Assembly: GCA_030041375.1 (NCBI GenBank)
Contig: JASHOA010000039.1
Span: 62,001-126,000 of the forward strand
DNA from: Acetobacteraceae bacterium
GTDB taxonomy: Bacteria > Pseudomonadota > Alphaproteobacteria > Acetobacterales > Acetobacteraceae
DNA length: 64,000 bases
Direction of reading: 5' to 3'
The notes under the pieces are model-generated. The model saw nothing but the letters and a program-made list of their open reading frames with translations, was not told where the DNA came from and ran no database searches. A program made the translations under genes and the position numbers. This document shows, piece after piece, positions 18,920 through 27,132 of the stretch (the stretch's first letter is position 1; the number at the start of each line of letters is the position of its first letter).

Positions 18920-19948
18920 ATGCATGCTTTAGCCGATGCTTCGTCGGCTTCGCTGCTGCTTGCCACGGAGCGACTGATGCTCCGCCCCTTGCGCCTTGCC
19001 GACGCCGCCGAACTGCATCGCCTCGTCAATGACTGGAACGTCGTGCGCGGCCTTGCCCGCCTTCCCTATCCTTATCCACGCGCGCTCGCCGACGAGTGGA
19101 TCGCCTCCACTGCAATCGAACTTGCTGCGGGCCGAGCTTTTCATCTCGCCATCACCGGGAAGGAAGATGGCCGTGAAATCCTGGTCGGTGCGGTAGGGCT
19201 GCGTCTCGAGGGCATCGGCGCCGCCGATCTCGGCTACTGGGTCGGGCGCCCCTACTGGGGCCACGGCGTGGCCACCGAAGCCGCCGGGCGCCTTTCCCGC
19301 TGGGCGCTGGCCAATCTTCCGATCGAGCGTCTCACCGCCCGCGTCGCTACCGACAACACCGCCTCCGCCGAGGTACTGCGCCGCATCGGCTTTCGCCCAA
19401 CGGGTACCGCGGTCGAGCCCTTCCTCTCCCGTGGCGCCGCCCAGGAAGTCCTGCTGTTCGAAGCCACCCGCGAAGACCTTTTCGGCGCTCTGACAGCTTC
19501 GAGTGCGATGGTTGCTGCGAGCGAAGCTTCGGGGCCGGCGGCGTCCCGTCCGCTGGTCCTCGTTGCTGCGGCCGCCCTGGTCGATACGGACGGTCGCGTC
19601 CTCCTCGCCCGACGCCCGGAGGGAAAACCGATGGCAGGACTGTGGGAATTTCCCGGCGGCAAGGTCCAACCCGGCGAAACCCCCGAATCGGCTCTGCTTC
19701 GCGAGCTCAAGGAAGAACTGGGGATCGATGTGGCCGCCGCCTGCCTCGCCCCCTTCACCTTCGCCTCCCACGCGTATGAGGCCTTCAATCTCCTGATGCC
19801 CCTCTATCTGTGCCGCCGCTGGCGCGGCACGCCATCCCCGCAAGAACGCCAACGCCTGGCCTGGGTTCGTCCCGATCGCCTCACCGATTACCCGACCCCG
19901 CCCGCCGACAAGCCGCTCGTCGTGATGCTTCGCGACTTCCTCGTCTGA
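18920..19948 (+). CDS. GNAT N-acetyltransferase fused to a MutT-type Nudix hydrolase
   Basis: This is a 342-residue two-domain protein. Residues 1-180 form a GNAT acetyltransferase of the ribosomal-protein-acetylase type: RLMLRPLRLADAAELHRLV, then the acetyl-CoA region YWVGRPYWGHGVATEA and DNTASAEVLRRIGF. Residues about 200-342 form a MutT/8-oxo-dGTP diphosphatase with the full Nudix box (GGKVQPGETPESALLRELKEELGI) and a C-terminal ADKPLVVMLRDF tail. The second half should sanitise oxidised nucleotides; the acetyl acceptor of the first is unknown. There is no stop or frame change between domains, so it is a true fusion. The start is the ATG MHALADASS; GTG nine bases earlier is possible. Confidence 0.88.
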   Translation: MHALADASSASLLLATERLMLRPLRLADAAELHRLVNDWNVVRGLARLPYPYPRALADEWIASTAIELAAGRAFHLAITGKEDGREILVGAVGLRLEGIGAADLGYWVGRPYWGHGVATEAAGRLSRWALANLPIERLTARVATDNTASAEVLRRIGFRPTGTAVEPFLSRGAAQEVLLFEATREDLFGALTASSAMVAASEASGPAASRPLVLVAAAALVDTDGRVLLARRPEGKPMAGLWEFPGGKVQPGETPESALLRELKEELGIDVAAACLAPFTFASHAYEAFNLLMPLYLCRRWRGTPSPQERQRLAWVRPDRLTDYPTPPADKPLVVMLRDFLV

Positions 19949-19955
19949 GCAGCCT

Positions 19956-20717
19956 GTGCCTATCCAATCCCCCATCGCCGGCCTGCTCGTGATCGGCAAT
20001 GAGGTTCTTTCCGGTCGCACGCAGGACGTAAACGTGAAATTCCTTGCCACGCGCCTGGGCGAGATCGGCATTCCGCTTCGCGAGGTCAGGATCATTCCGG
20101 ACATCGCCGAGATCATCGTCGCCACTGTCAACGAAACACGTGCGCGCTTCACCTACCTCTTCACCACGGGCGGCATCGGCCCGACGCACGACGACATCAC
20201 CAGCGAGTGTATCGCCGCTGCTTTTGGCCTGCCCTGGGAGCCGCACCCTGAGGCCTGGGCGCTTCTGGAGGCCCGCTATCCACCAGGCGGCTTCAACTCC
20301 GCCCGCCAGCGCATGGCCACGATGCCGCGCGGTGCGCGCTTGATTGAAAATCCGGTCTCGGTCGCTCCCGGCTTCGAAATCGGCAACGTCTTTGTCATGG
20401 CCGGCGTTCCACAGGTGATGCGCGCGATGTTTGAAACCCTCGTCCCGCGCCTCAAGGGAGGCCCGCCTGTCCTCTCACTCACCGTGTACGCGGTCGGTGT
20501 CGCCGAAGGTATGCTCGCCGCTGGCCTTGGTGCGATTCAAATCCGCCACCGGGAAGTCGATCTCGGCAGCTATCCCTTCTACCGCCCGGACGGCAATGGC
20601 GTCGCGGTTGTCGCCAAGGGAACCGACCGCGCCGCCGCCGAGGCCGCGATCGTCGAGGCCACGGCCCTCATGCGCGCCCTCGGCGGCAATCCCATGCCGG
20701 GCGAACCTTCCGCCTGA
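19956..20717 (+). CDS. CinA/MoaB-like molybdopterin-binding domain protein
   Basis: This 253-residue protein is built on the MoaB/Mog/CinA-N fold. It begins LLVIGNEVLSGRTQDVN and contains TTGGIGPTHDDITSECIAAAFG, the substrate-binding loop of the family, and PGFEIGNVFVMAGVPQVM. It is the short form without the C-terminal pyridine-nucleotide amidase domain of full CinA. Activity is uncertain (nucleotide-pyrophosphatase-like or cofactor-related). Translation starts at GTG, 7 bases after the GNAT-Nudix stop, so the two are probably one transcript. Confidence 0.85.
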   Translation: MPIQSPIAGLLVIGNEVLSGRTQDVNVKFLATRLGEIGIPLREVRIIPDIAEIIVATVNETRARFTYLFTTGGIGPTHDDITSECIAAAFGLPWEPHPEAWALLEARYPPGGFNSARQRMATMPRGARLIENPVSVAPGFEIGNVFVMAGVPQVMRAMFETLVPRLKGGPPVLSLTVYAVGVAEGMLAAGLGAIQIRHREVDLGSYPFYRPDGNGVAVVAKGTDRAAAEAAIVEATALMRALGGNPMPGEPSA

Positions 20718-20756
20718 ATCAAGGCCCTGTCGCGTCCGCTAGTATCCTGCCCCCGA

Positions 20757-20870
20757 CGTTTGCTGCCGGCGGCAGCAAACGAAAGGGGATCAGCAGGTCA
20801 CTGAAAATAAAGAGGTGTGTGCCGACCACTAGGGTGCATCCTACGGTATCAGGCGTTGGAGTCGGCACAC
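20757..20870 (-). repeat. Two-hairpin structured repeat, copy B
   Basis: The inverted partner of the element at 17425-17545. Read leftward it has GTGTGCCGAC/GTCGGCACAC arms around 34 bases, then CTCTTTATTTTCAGTG, then a perfect 11-bp hairpin CGTTTGCTGCC/GGCAGCAAACG with a 3-base loop (20757-20781). Position 9 of the outer stem is A-T here and G-T in copy A, so pairing is kept. It fills the gap between the CinA-like and SGNH genes. Confidence 0.75.
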
Positions 20871-20955
20871 GAGTAACCGGGACAGCCATAGACCCAATGA
20901 TGGCGCATCCGATGCCGTCGGGCCGTCCTCCCAACACCTCACGTTCGGAAAATGT

Positions 20956-21744
20956 TCAGCGCGGCAGGAGGCGGTTGCGATCGTTCATCAGAAGCGCGAT
21001 GGTCGGCTCGATTGCTGCGCAGATCATGGTTTGTGCAGCAGGGGTCGGATGCAGGAGCGGCTCGGGCGGGGAGAAGAAGCGGTCGAGAAAGAGCGTACGA
21101 TCGAGTGTTCCCGCTTTGACGAAGATGCCGGTGAGATCGATGTAGTGGACGGTACGGCTGGCGGCGTATCGTTTGGTGAGTGCCGCGTTGGTCACCGCCG
21201 TGTTCTCGCTGACCCAGGCCGAGCGCTGGCTTGGGAGCACGCTCAAGAGCACGATCGCGGTGTGCGGGAGGTGGTCGCGAAGAAGCCGCACCACTTCCTC
21301 GATGCCAGGGACGGTTTCGCTCGCCGGCCAGTGCGGGAGGCCGAAATTGTTGGCGCCGATCAGCACGACGGCGACCTTCGGCGAGATGCCGCTCGCTTCG
21401 CCGTGGTCGATGCGCCAGATCAGATTGGCCGTCGAATCTCCGACGAAGCCGAGATTGACGGCGTGCCGTCCGCCATAGAAGCGCTGCCAGATGGGCGCGA
21501 AGTCCTGCCACGGGGGCGGGGCGCGGTGTTCGAAATCCTCGGTAATGGAATCGCCGTACCAGACCAGATCGACCTTCTCGCGACGGAGTTCAGCCGCTTT
21601 CTCCTCGAAGCGTTGCCGCCACCACGAGAGATCCATGCGAGAGATCGGCGCTGCGGCGAGATTGACGCGCGATGCGGCGGTGGGCGCCTGGGGGATGGCT
21701 GCAAGGAGACATCCCAGGAGCAAGGCGATGCGCCAACGCTTCAT
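20956..21744 (-). CDS. Secreted SGNH/GDSL-family esterase
   Basis: This 262-residue SGNH hydrolase has an N-terminal signal peptide (MKRWRIALLLGCLLAAI...TAA). Block I is WYGDSITEDF with the nucleophile Ser near 65, block II has the glycine in GFVGDSTANLIWR, block III is LIGANNFG and block V is LLHPT with the catalytic histidine near the C-terminus. It resembles platelet-activating-factor acetylhydrolase-like esterases that act on acetylated sugars or lipids in the periplasm; the substrate is unknown. It is followed by repeat copy B and preceded on the same strand by uppP. Confidence 0.85.
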   Translation of the reverse strand: MKRWRIALLLGCLLAAIPQAPTAASRVNLAAAPISRMDLSWWRQRFEEKAAELRREKVDLVWYGDSITEDFEHRAPPPWQDFAPIWQRFYGGRHAVNLGFVGDSTANLIWRIDHGEASGISPKVAVVLIGANNFGLPHWPASETVPGIEEVVRLLRDHLPHTAIVLLSVLPSQRSAWVSENTAVTNAALTKRYAASRTVHYIDLTGIFVKAGTLDRTLFLDRFFSPPEPLLHPTPAAQTMICAAIEPTIALLMNDRNRLLPR

Positions 21745-21819
21745 GGCGCGATCCTGTTGCCTTGGAGGGTGCTGCGGCAGGCTTGCCCGTCTGTCATCGC
21801 CGGGTGCATCCCTTTGCCT

Positions 21820-22650
21820 TCAAGCGAAGAGCAAAAGAGCGGCGCCGAGCCCGAGTGCGATGCAATACCAGGCGAAAGGCGCCAGCGCCCAGGTATCATG
21901 GCGGCGGAAATAGTGCATCAGGAACGCCGTGCTTGCAAAGGCGATGACCCCCGCAACCAGCGCGCCGAGGAGCGAGATTCCGAGCATCTGGTGCGGCACG
22001 CCGGCGCGCAGGAGCTTCGGTACCTCGAGGACGGCCGCTCCGCCGATCACCGGCGTTGCGATCAGGAACGAGAAGTGTGCCGCGTCCTCGTGATCGATGC
22101 CGCGCATGAGTCCGCCGACCATGGTCGCGCCCGAGCGCGAGATACCCGGCAGGAAGGCCGTGCATTGCCAGAGCCCGATGACGAACGCATCGAGCGGCGT
22201 GAGAGTCTCGAGGGCGCGGCGGCTTCCGGCACGCAATCGCTCGCCGAGCAACAGCAACGCGCCGTTGGCGATCAGGAAGACGACGGCGGCCGCCGGCGTG
22301 CCGAACAGCCGTTGCACGAAGTGTTCGAGCACCAGGCCGATGATGACGGCCGGAATGGTCGCCAGAATGATCAGCGCGACGACGCGGCGGCTTTCCGCCA
22401 CCTGGTGCTGATCGGCGAAGCCGAGCAGGCCAACGACAAGCAACCACCAGTCGCGCCAGAAATAGATCAGGAGAGCGGCAGCCGTGCCGATATGCAGCAT
22501 CACCAGGAACGGCAGGAAGGAGGGCTCTGCACGGTCGAAATGCCAGCCTGCAAGCGCTGGAAGGAGCACCGCGTGTCCGAGGCTGCTGACCGGGAAAAGC
22601 TCGGTCGCACCCTGCACCGCGGCGAGCACGATGGCCTGAAGGGCGTTCAT
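21820..22650 (-). CDS. uppP: Undecaprenyl-diphosphatase
   Basis: This 276-residue inner-membrane enzyme has eight or so predicted helices and dephosphorylates undecaprenyl pyrophosphate to recycle the lipid carrier of cell-wall synthesis. The N-terminal catalytic motif QGATELFPVSSLGH (residues 13-26) and the second motif LPGISRSGATM are the two BacA/UppP signatures. It is divergent from the LysR-type gene, with 172 bases between. Confidence 0.93.
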   Translation of the reverse strand: MNALQAIVLAAVQGATELFPVSSLGHAVLLPALAGWHFDRAEPSFLPFLVMLHIGTAAALLIYFWRDWWLLVVGLLGFADQHQVAESRRVVALIILATIPAVIIGLVLEHFVQRLFGTPAAAVVFLIANGALLLLGERLRAGSRRALETLTPLDAFVIGLWQCTAFLPGISRSGATMVGGLMRGIDHEDAAHFSFLIATPVIGGAAVLEVPKLLRAGVPHQMLGISLLGALVAGVIAFASTAFLMHYFRRHDTWALAPFAWYCIALGLGAALLLFA

Positions 22651-22822
22651 GCCCGACGCGTGCTCCCATGAATCGTCTGCAACAAGCTGCTCGCCCTTTC
22701 GTCCTCGGGCGGCTTCCTGACCGAAATCCCGGCCCGAGGCAACATTGGGGGAGATTGCTGCGCTCTATTGACTACCAGGAGCGGGGGCGGTCCATCTCGG
22801 CAGTCGCCCCGAGACTGGCCCG

Positions 22823-23755
22823 ATGACGCTTGAACAGCTTCGCATATTCGTCGCCGTCGCGGAGCGCGAACATCTTACGCGCGCGGCGCAGGGACTCGGC
22901 CGTACTCAGTCCGCCGTGAGCGCGGCCGTGCGGGCACTGGAACGGGAACACGCAACCCCGCTTTTTCATCGTGTCGGGCGCGGTGTAATGCTGACGGAGG
23001 CGGGGCGGCTTTTTCTCGGCGAGGCGCGCGGCGTGTTGGGGCGCGCCGAGGCGGCGGAGCGGGCGCTCGCCGAACTCGGCGGGCTGAGGAGGGGGCGCCT
23101 TTCACTGCAAGCGAGCCAGACCATCGCGAGCTACTGGCTGCCGCGGCGGCTGGTGCGCTTCCAGAGGGACTTTCCGGAGGTGACGCTGGCGGTGAGGATC
23201 GGCAACACCGCCGAGGTGGCGCGGGCCGTTGCCGAAGGTGCCGTGGAACTGGGCCTGGTCGAAGGTGCGGTCGATGATCCGCACCTGGCGAGCGAGACGG
23301 TGGCGCACGATCGGCTCGTGCTGGTCGTTGCGCCCGGGCATCAGTGGGCCGACCGGGTGCCGCTGAGCCCTGAGAAGCTGCTCGCAAGTGGCTGGGTGCT
23401 GCGCGAACCCGGTTCGGGGACGCGATCGGTGTTCGAGACGGCGCTCGGTGCGCACGGCATTTTGCTCGCCGATCTTTCCCCGGTCCTCGAACTGCCTTCG
23501 AACGAGGCGGTGCGGGCTGCGGTCGAGGCCGGTGCCGGGGCGACTGCGATCTCGGAGCGGGTCGTTGCGGCGGCGCTCGGCGCCGGCGCACTGGTGCGCG
23601 CCGGTTTCGAGCTGCCAACGCGCGACTACACCGTGCTCGTTCATCGCGAGCATTTTCCAAGCCGTGCTGCCGAGGCACTCCGGGCGATCTTGCGTGCGCC
23701 CGGAGAGCCTAGCCCGCGATCGCCCGAGGCGGGGGCTTCGTTACGCTCTTTGTGA
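22823..23755 (+). CDS. LysR-family transcriptional regulator
   Basis: This 310-residue regulator has an N-terminal winged helix-turn-helix (MTLEQLRIFVAVAEREHLTRAAQGLGRTQSAVSA in pattern, residues 1-60) and a periplasmic-binding-protein-like effector domain from about 90. The helix-turn-helix and the TIASYWLPRRLVRFQRDFP junction resemble the CysB/CbbR-like branch. It faces uppP divergently and converges with the flagellar gene; the effector is unknown. Confidence 0.88.
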   Translation: MTLEQLRIFVAVAEREHLTRAAQGLGRTQSAVSAAVRALEREHATPLFHRVGRGVMLTEAGRLFLGEARGVLGRAEAAERALAELGGLRRGRLSLQASQTIASYWLPRRLVRFQRDFPEVTLAVRIGNTAEVARAVAEGAVELGLVEGAVDDPHLASETVAHDRLVLVVAPGHQWADRVPLSPEKLLASGWVLREPGSGTRSVFETALGAHGILLADLSPVLELPSNEAVRAAVEAGAGATAISERVVAAALGAGALVRAGFELPTRDYTVLVHREHFPSRAAEALRAILRAPGEPSPRSPEAGASLRSL

Positions 23756-23786
23756 TACGGCGGCCCGACGCTCGGAGGGGGTCGTT

Positions 23787-24179
23787 TCAGGCGCGGGCGG
23801 AGAGGGCGAAGGCGGGCACTCTGCGCCCTCGGGTGAGAGCGCCATCGGGGCGATATCCGCCCGCCGTCTCGGTGCGCGGCAGGGCCGAGGCGACCGTGCC
23901 GATGATGCGTCGCTGCACGCGGATCGCGCGTTCGAGGAGGCGGCGGTTCTCCTCTGCCAATGCGGCAAGCTGGCGTTCGACTTCCCGGGCGACCGGGGGC
24001 TGTCCGTGCTCCGCTGCGTGCGGCACGGCTGTGCGCGCCTGCTCGAAGGCGGCCGCGGCGCGCTGCTTGGCGCCGAGCATGGCGGCGGCGCGGGCGAGAT
24101 CGAGCCGCGTCAGTGCCTCGTTTTCGCGCGCCAGAGCGTCGGCGAGCTCCACGGCCGCGTCGATCAGGTCCTGGTTCAT
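23787..24179 (-). CDS. FlbY/FlgN-like flagellar accessory protein
   Basis: This 130-residue, largely helical protein (DAAVELADALARENEALTRLDLARAAAML, then QLAALAEENRRLLERAIRVQ) resembles FlgN-type flagellar chaperones in length and helix pattern. It occupies the place of Caulobacter flbY, directly after a cheL-like gene. Its ATG overlaps the preceding stop by 4 bases (ATGA), so translation is coupled. Naming rests mainly on context. Confidence 0.6.
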   Translation of the reverse strand: MNQDLIDAAVELADALARENEALTRLDLARAAAMLGAKQRAAAAFEQARTAVPHAAEHGQPPVAREVERQLAALAEENRRLLERAIRVQRRIIGTVASALPRTETAGGYRPDGALTRGRRVPAFALSARA

Positions 24180-24634
24180 CGTTGGCCTCCTTTGGGTGCG
24201 GTCTCTGCGGCGGGCGAGGACGATCCGGCAGATTGAGGGGTGGCGGCGGCCTGCTGCTGGCGGAGCAGCTCGCGGAAGACTGTGTCGGTGAGACCGAGGC
24301 CACCGTCGCGGGCGATCCCCTGGCCGATCGCCTGCACCAGGATCGGCTTCCATGCCGCTTCGCCGGTGCCACCGCCGAAGAGGGTCTTCGAGAGGTGGAC
24401 GGTGTCGAAGATCGGCTGCAGGAGCTCGCCGATCGCCATGGCGGCGAAGGCCCCGGCTTGTCTCCAGTCCTGGATGACCTGGCTCCCGGGAACACCCGGC
24501 GCCTCGGCGAAGGCGCTTTCCGGGACCGGAAAGCGGCTCTGGTCCGAACTTGCGAGCAAACCGGCACTGCCGGCGATCATCTGGCGGGTTGCGGCGGGCG
24601 CGAGCGGGGACATTGCGCTGAGAAGAAATTCCAT
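24176..24634 (-). CDS. Rod-binding protein, FlgJ N-terminal domain type (CheL-like)
   Basis: This 152-residue protein matches the FlgJ rod-scaffold domain without the muramidase half, as in the alphaproteobacterial CheL. The diagnostic region is AFAAMAIGELLQPIFDTVHLSKTLFGGGTGEAAWKPILVQAIGQGIA. It helps assemble the flagellar rod in the periplasm. The ATG overlaps the flgI stop by one base (TGATG); a GTG one codon earlier is possible. Confidence 0.82.
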   Translation of the reverse strand: MEFLLSAMSPLAPAATRQMIAGSAGLLASSDQSRFPVPESAFAEAPGVPGSQVIQDWRQAGAFAAMAIGELLQPIFDTVHLSKTLFGGGTGEAAWKPILVQAIGQGIARDGGLGLTDTVFRELLRQQQAAATPQSAGSSSPAAETAPKGGQR

Positions 24635-25731
24635 CACCGCACCCGGAGCTCGGCCTGAAGGGCGCCGGCAGCCTTGATGTTCTGGAGAATGGTGATCATG
24701 TCGCGTGGCCCGACACCGAGGGAGTTGAGACCGCTCACGAGCTGCTGGAGCGTGACCGTCTGTTTGAGCAGCGCGAGGCGGTGGCTGCTGCCGGTGCTGA
24801 TCTGGATGTTGGTCTGAGGCGTCACCACGGTACGGCCGTTGGAGAGCGGCCCGGGCTGGCTCACCTGCGGCGTCTCGGTGACGCGGATGGTCAGGTTGCC
24901 CTGGGCGATGGCGACTTCGCTGATTCGCACGTTGGCGCCCATCACGATGGTGCCGGTGGCTTCGTCGATCACGACGATCGCCGGGCTGTCGGGTGCGACC
25001 GGCAGATCTTCGATTCTGGCGAGCGAGGCCACGACATCCCGCCCGCCGAATTCGAGGGTGACGGTGCGCGGGTCGCTCACGTGCGCCGTCCCATCGCCGA
25101 TGGCCTGGTTGACGGCAGTCGCGATCCGTTCGGCGGTCGTCAGGTCTGGATTGCGGAGCGCGAGCGTGAGGGTGTGTTCGGTGCTCAGGCGGAACGGGAC
25201 CTCGCGCTCGACGGTTGCGCCGTTGGCGATTCTGCCTGAGGTCGGCACCCCTTGCGTGACCGACTGGGCCGCGCCGTGGGCGGCGATGGCGCCGGTGGCG
25301 ACGGGGCCTTGGGCGACCCCATAGACCTGGCCGTCGGCGCCGAGAAGCGGTGTGACCAGCAGGTTGCCGCCGCTGAGATTGGTGGCATCGCCCATCGCCG
25401 AGACGGCGACGTCGAAGCGACTGCCCTCACGGGCGAAGGGCGGCAGGCTGGCGGTGACCATGACGGCGGCCACGTCCGTGGTCTGGAGTTGGGTAGCCAG
25501 GTTGGCCACGCTGACCCCGAGGCGGCTGAGCATGCCGATCAGCGACTGGCGGGTGAACACGGAGTTGTTGAGTTGATCCCCGGTGCCGTTCAGCCCGACC
25601 ACGAGGCCATAGCCGACAAGCGGATTGGAGCGCACGCCTTCGACGTCGGTGATGTCCTTGATCCGCACCTGGGCCCTGGCGGCTTGCGGGAGGAGGCCGG
25701 CGAGCAGGATCAGGAGAAGGCACCAGCGCAT
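24634..25731 (-). CDS. flgI: Flagellar P-ring protein FlgI
   Basis: This 365-residue periplasmic ring protein of the flagellar basal body has a signal peptide (MRWCLLLILLAGLLPQAARA). The signature VRIKDITDVEGVRSNPLVGYGLVVGLNGTGD follows in pattern, with FTRQSLIGMLSRLGV, and the C-terminal LNSLGVGPRDMITILQNIKAAGAL. The start is fixed by the signal peptide. The gene is transcribed from a sigma-54 promoter ~90 bases upstream and is divergent from fliX. Confidence 0.95.
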   Translation of the reverse strand: MRWCLLLILLAGLLPQAARAQVRIKDITDVEGVRSNPLVGYGLVVGLNGTGDQLNNSVFTRQSLIGMLSRLGVSVANLATQLQTTDVAAVMVTASLPPFAREGSRFDVAVSAMGDATNLSGGNLLVTPLLGADGQVYGVAQGPVATGAIAAHGAAQSVTQGVPTSGRIANGATVEREVPFRLSTEHTLTLALRNPDLTTAERIATAVNQAIGDGTAHVSDPRTVTLEFGGRDVVASLARIEDLPVAPDSPAIVVIDEATGTIVMGANVRISEVAIAQGNLTIRVTETPQVSQPGPLSNGRTVVTPQTNIQISTGSSHRLALLKQTVTLQQLVSGLNSLGVGPRDMITILQNIKAAGALQAELRVR

Positions 25732-25817
25732 GCTGTTTCTGGCATCCCTTTGGGCCTCCCGGTGGGCCCGGCCCAGGTAGCAGGACGTCAAGGAATTTTG
25801 ACGAGACTTCGATGAGG

Positions 25818-25832
25818 CAAGCCGCGTGCCAA
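25818..25832 (-). promoter_or_regulatory. Sigma-54 promoter of the flgI-cheL-flbY unit
   Basis: Reading leftward, TGGCAC-N5-TTGC matches the RpoN consensus and faces flgI. Class II flagellar genes of this type use sigma-54 with FlbD in Caulobacter. A 5-bp inverted repeat GTCAA/TTGAC (25785-25800) sits in the leader and could bind a regulator. Confidence 0.7.
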
Positions 25833-25948
25833 GGGTCTGCCGAAGCAGCTTGCCGCGCGAATCGATATTTGCGGTGGCGGTTTGGTACGGGGCAGGCGGC
25901 AGGAGTTGCCGGCCGGCAGGTTGGTTCGGGTCGAAGGAGCCTCGAGGA

Positions 25949-26374
25949 ATGACAACGATCGACCGCCTTGGTGGGCCAGGCCGGAGCGCGGCGGTTGGTC
26001 GCGGACGGCTGGCGCAGACCGGGGCTGCGGGTTTCGCCTTGCCCGAAACGCCGGCCGTCGCGCCGGAGGCGGGAAGCGTCAGCGCTGCCGCGCCCAGCGC
26101 TTTGATCGGCGCCATGCTGGCGCTGCAGGAGGCAGAACCGAACAGCAGCCGCAATCGTGCGGCGCGACGGCACGGGGAGACGATGCTGGGCGAGTTGAGA
26201 GCGCTGCAGGTCGGACTGCTCGGCGGGGCGGCCGAGGCGGGAACGCTCCGGCGCTTGGCCAGACTGGCGGAGGCACTTCCGGAGGCAGCAGATCCGAAGC
26301 TTGCAGCGCTTGTTCGGGCGGTGGCGCTGCGCGCACGGGTCGAGCTCGCCCGGAGCGAGGCCGGGCAGGAATGA
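25949..26374 (+). CDS. fliX: Flagellar assembly trans-acting factor FliX
   Basis: This 141-residue regulator is found in alphaproteobacteria. It couples assembly of the early flagellar structure to FlbD-dependent transcription of later genes. Family features are the N-terminal MTTIDRLGGPGRSAA, the GFALPET core, ALIGAMLALQEAE, and the helical C-terminus beginning RRHGETMLGELRALQVGLL. The chosen ATG follows GAGGA. The divergent pairing with flgI matches Caulobacter. Confidence 0.85.
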   Translation: MTTIDRLGGPGRSAAVGRGRLAQTGAAGFALPETPAVAPEAGSVSAAAPSALIGAMLALQEAEPNSSRNRAARRHGETMLGELRALQVGLLGGAAEAGTLRRLARLAEALPEAADPKLAALVRAVALRARVELARSEAGQE

Positions 26375-26412
26375 GCTTCAGTGTCAGTTGGTTGAATGTG
26401 CGTGCTGGCGGC

Positions 26413-26441
26413 TTGGCGGAACGCCTGGTGGTGGCTATAAG
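26413..26441 (+). promoter_or_regulatory. Sigma-70 promoter upstream of dksA
   Basis: TTGGCG and TATAAG are separated by 17 bases, with predicted initiation ~45 bases before the dksA ATG. It lies in the fliX-dksA gap. Confidence 0.55.
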
Positions 26442-26490
26442 CCGCGCGGCCCGGTCCGACGGGCCGGTCGACACGCAGGAACAAGGCTCG

Positions 26491-26907
26491 ATGATGGTGA
26501 CGTTGCCACCCGATTATCGCCCTTCAGAGAGGGAGGAATTCATGAACCCCCTGCAGATCGAGTATTTCCGACGCAAGCTTCTCAACTGGCGTGCCGACTT
26601 GTTGCGCGAAGCCGATGGCACCCTGGCCAGCCTCTCCGAAGGCGGCATCCGCGAGGCCGACGTGACGGACCGGGCCAGTGTTGAAACCGACCGGGCGCTG
26701 GAACTTCGCACGCGTGATCGCGCCCGCAAGCTGATCAGCAAGATCGATCAGGCGTTGGCGCGGATCGAGACCGGCGCTTACGGTTACTGCGAGGAGAGCG
26801 GCGAGCCGATCGGCATCCGCCGGCTCGAGGCGCGACCGATTGCCACCCTTTCGCTCGAAGCGCAGGAGCGGCACGAGCGAATGGAACGGGTGCATCGTGG
26901 CGACTGA
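26491..26907 (+). CDS. dksA: RNA polymerase-binding transcription factor DksA
   Basis: This 138-residue coiled-coil factor acts with ppGpp on RNA polymerase. The N-terminal PPDYRPSEREEFMNPLQIEYFR leads into the coiled coil, with the acidic tip in the ADVTDRAS stretch. The zinc-finger region YGYCEESGEPIGIRRLEARPI follows. Only the first cysteine of the four-cysteine finger remains; CxxC is CEES and the second pair is replaced by LSLEAQ, as in other alphaproteobacterial DksA. The first of two adjacent ATGs was taken; a downstream ATG (MNPLQIEYF) has a stronger GGGAGG but would remove a conserved N-terminus. Confidence 0.92.
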   Translation: MMVTLPPDYRPSEREEFMNPLQIEYFRRKLLNWRADLLREADGTLASLSEGGIREADVTDRASVETDRALELRTRDRARKLISKIDQALARIETGAYGYCEESGEPIGIRRLEARPIATLSLEAQERHERMERVHRGD

Positions 26908-26997
26908 AGCCGTGCCGGGTCTGTCGCCTGCGCGCCGGCGCCGCTTGGCGTAACCGGTACAAGATACTGCCGAACTCAAGCCGGATTCGGGCGAAGC

Positions 26998-27028
26998 CCT
27001 GATCATTACGCGGGCCCGGTAAATCAGG
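26998..27028. other. Intergenic hairpin between dksA and narK
   Basis: A stem formed by CCTGAT/ATCAGG and an inner TTAC/GTAA closes around the self-complementary CGGGCCCG. There is no following T-run, so it is not a textbook terminator. It could end dksA transcripts or act in narK control. No FNR or NarL box was recognised in this gap. Confidence 0.4.
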
Positions 27029-27132
27029 ATCGGGGCGCATGTTCGGCGGCAGCGCGAGAGAAGCCCTTCCGCCGACGAAAACGACTCGCGGACTGTGCGC
27101 TAATGATGTACGTCAACGCGGGGAATGCAAAC

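Noticed and set aside
26908-27132. FNR or NarL site before narK
   Set aside because: A partial TGATCA was seen, but no TTGAT-N4-ATCAA or convincing NarL heptamers.
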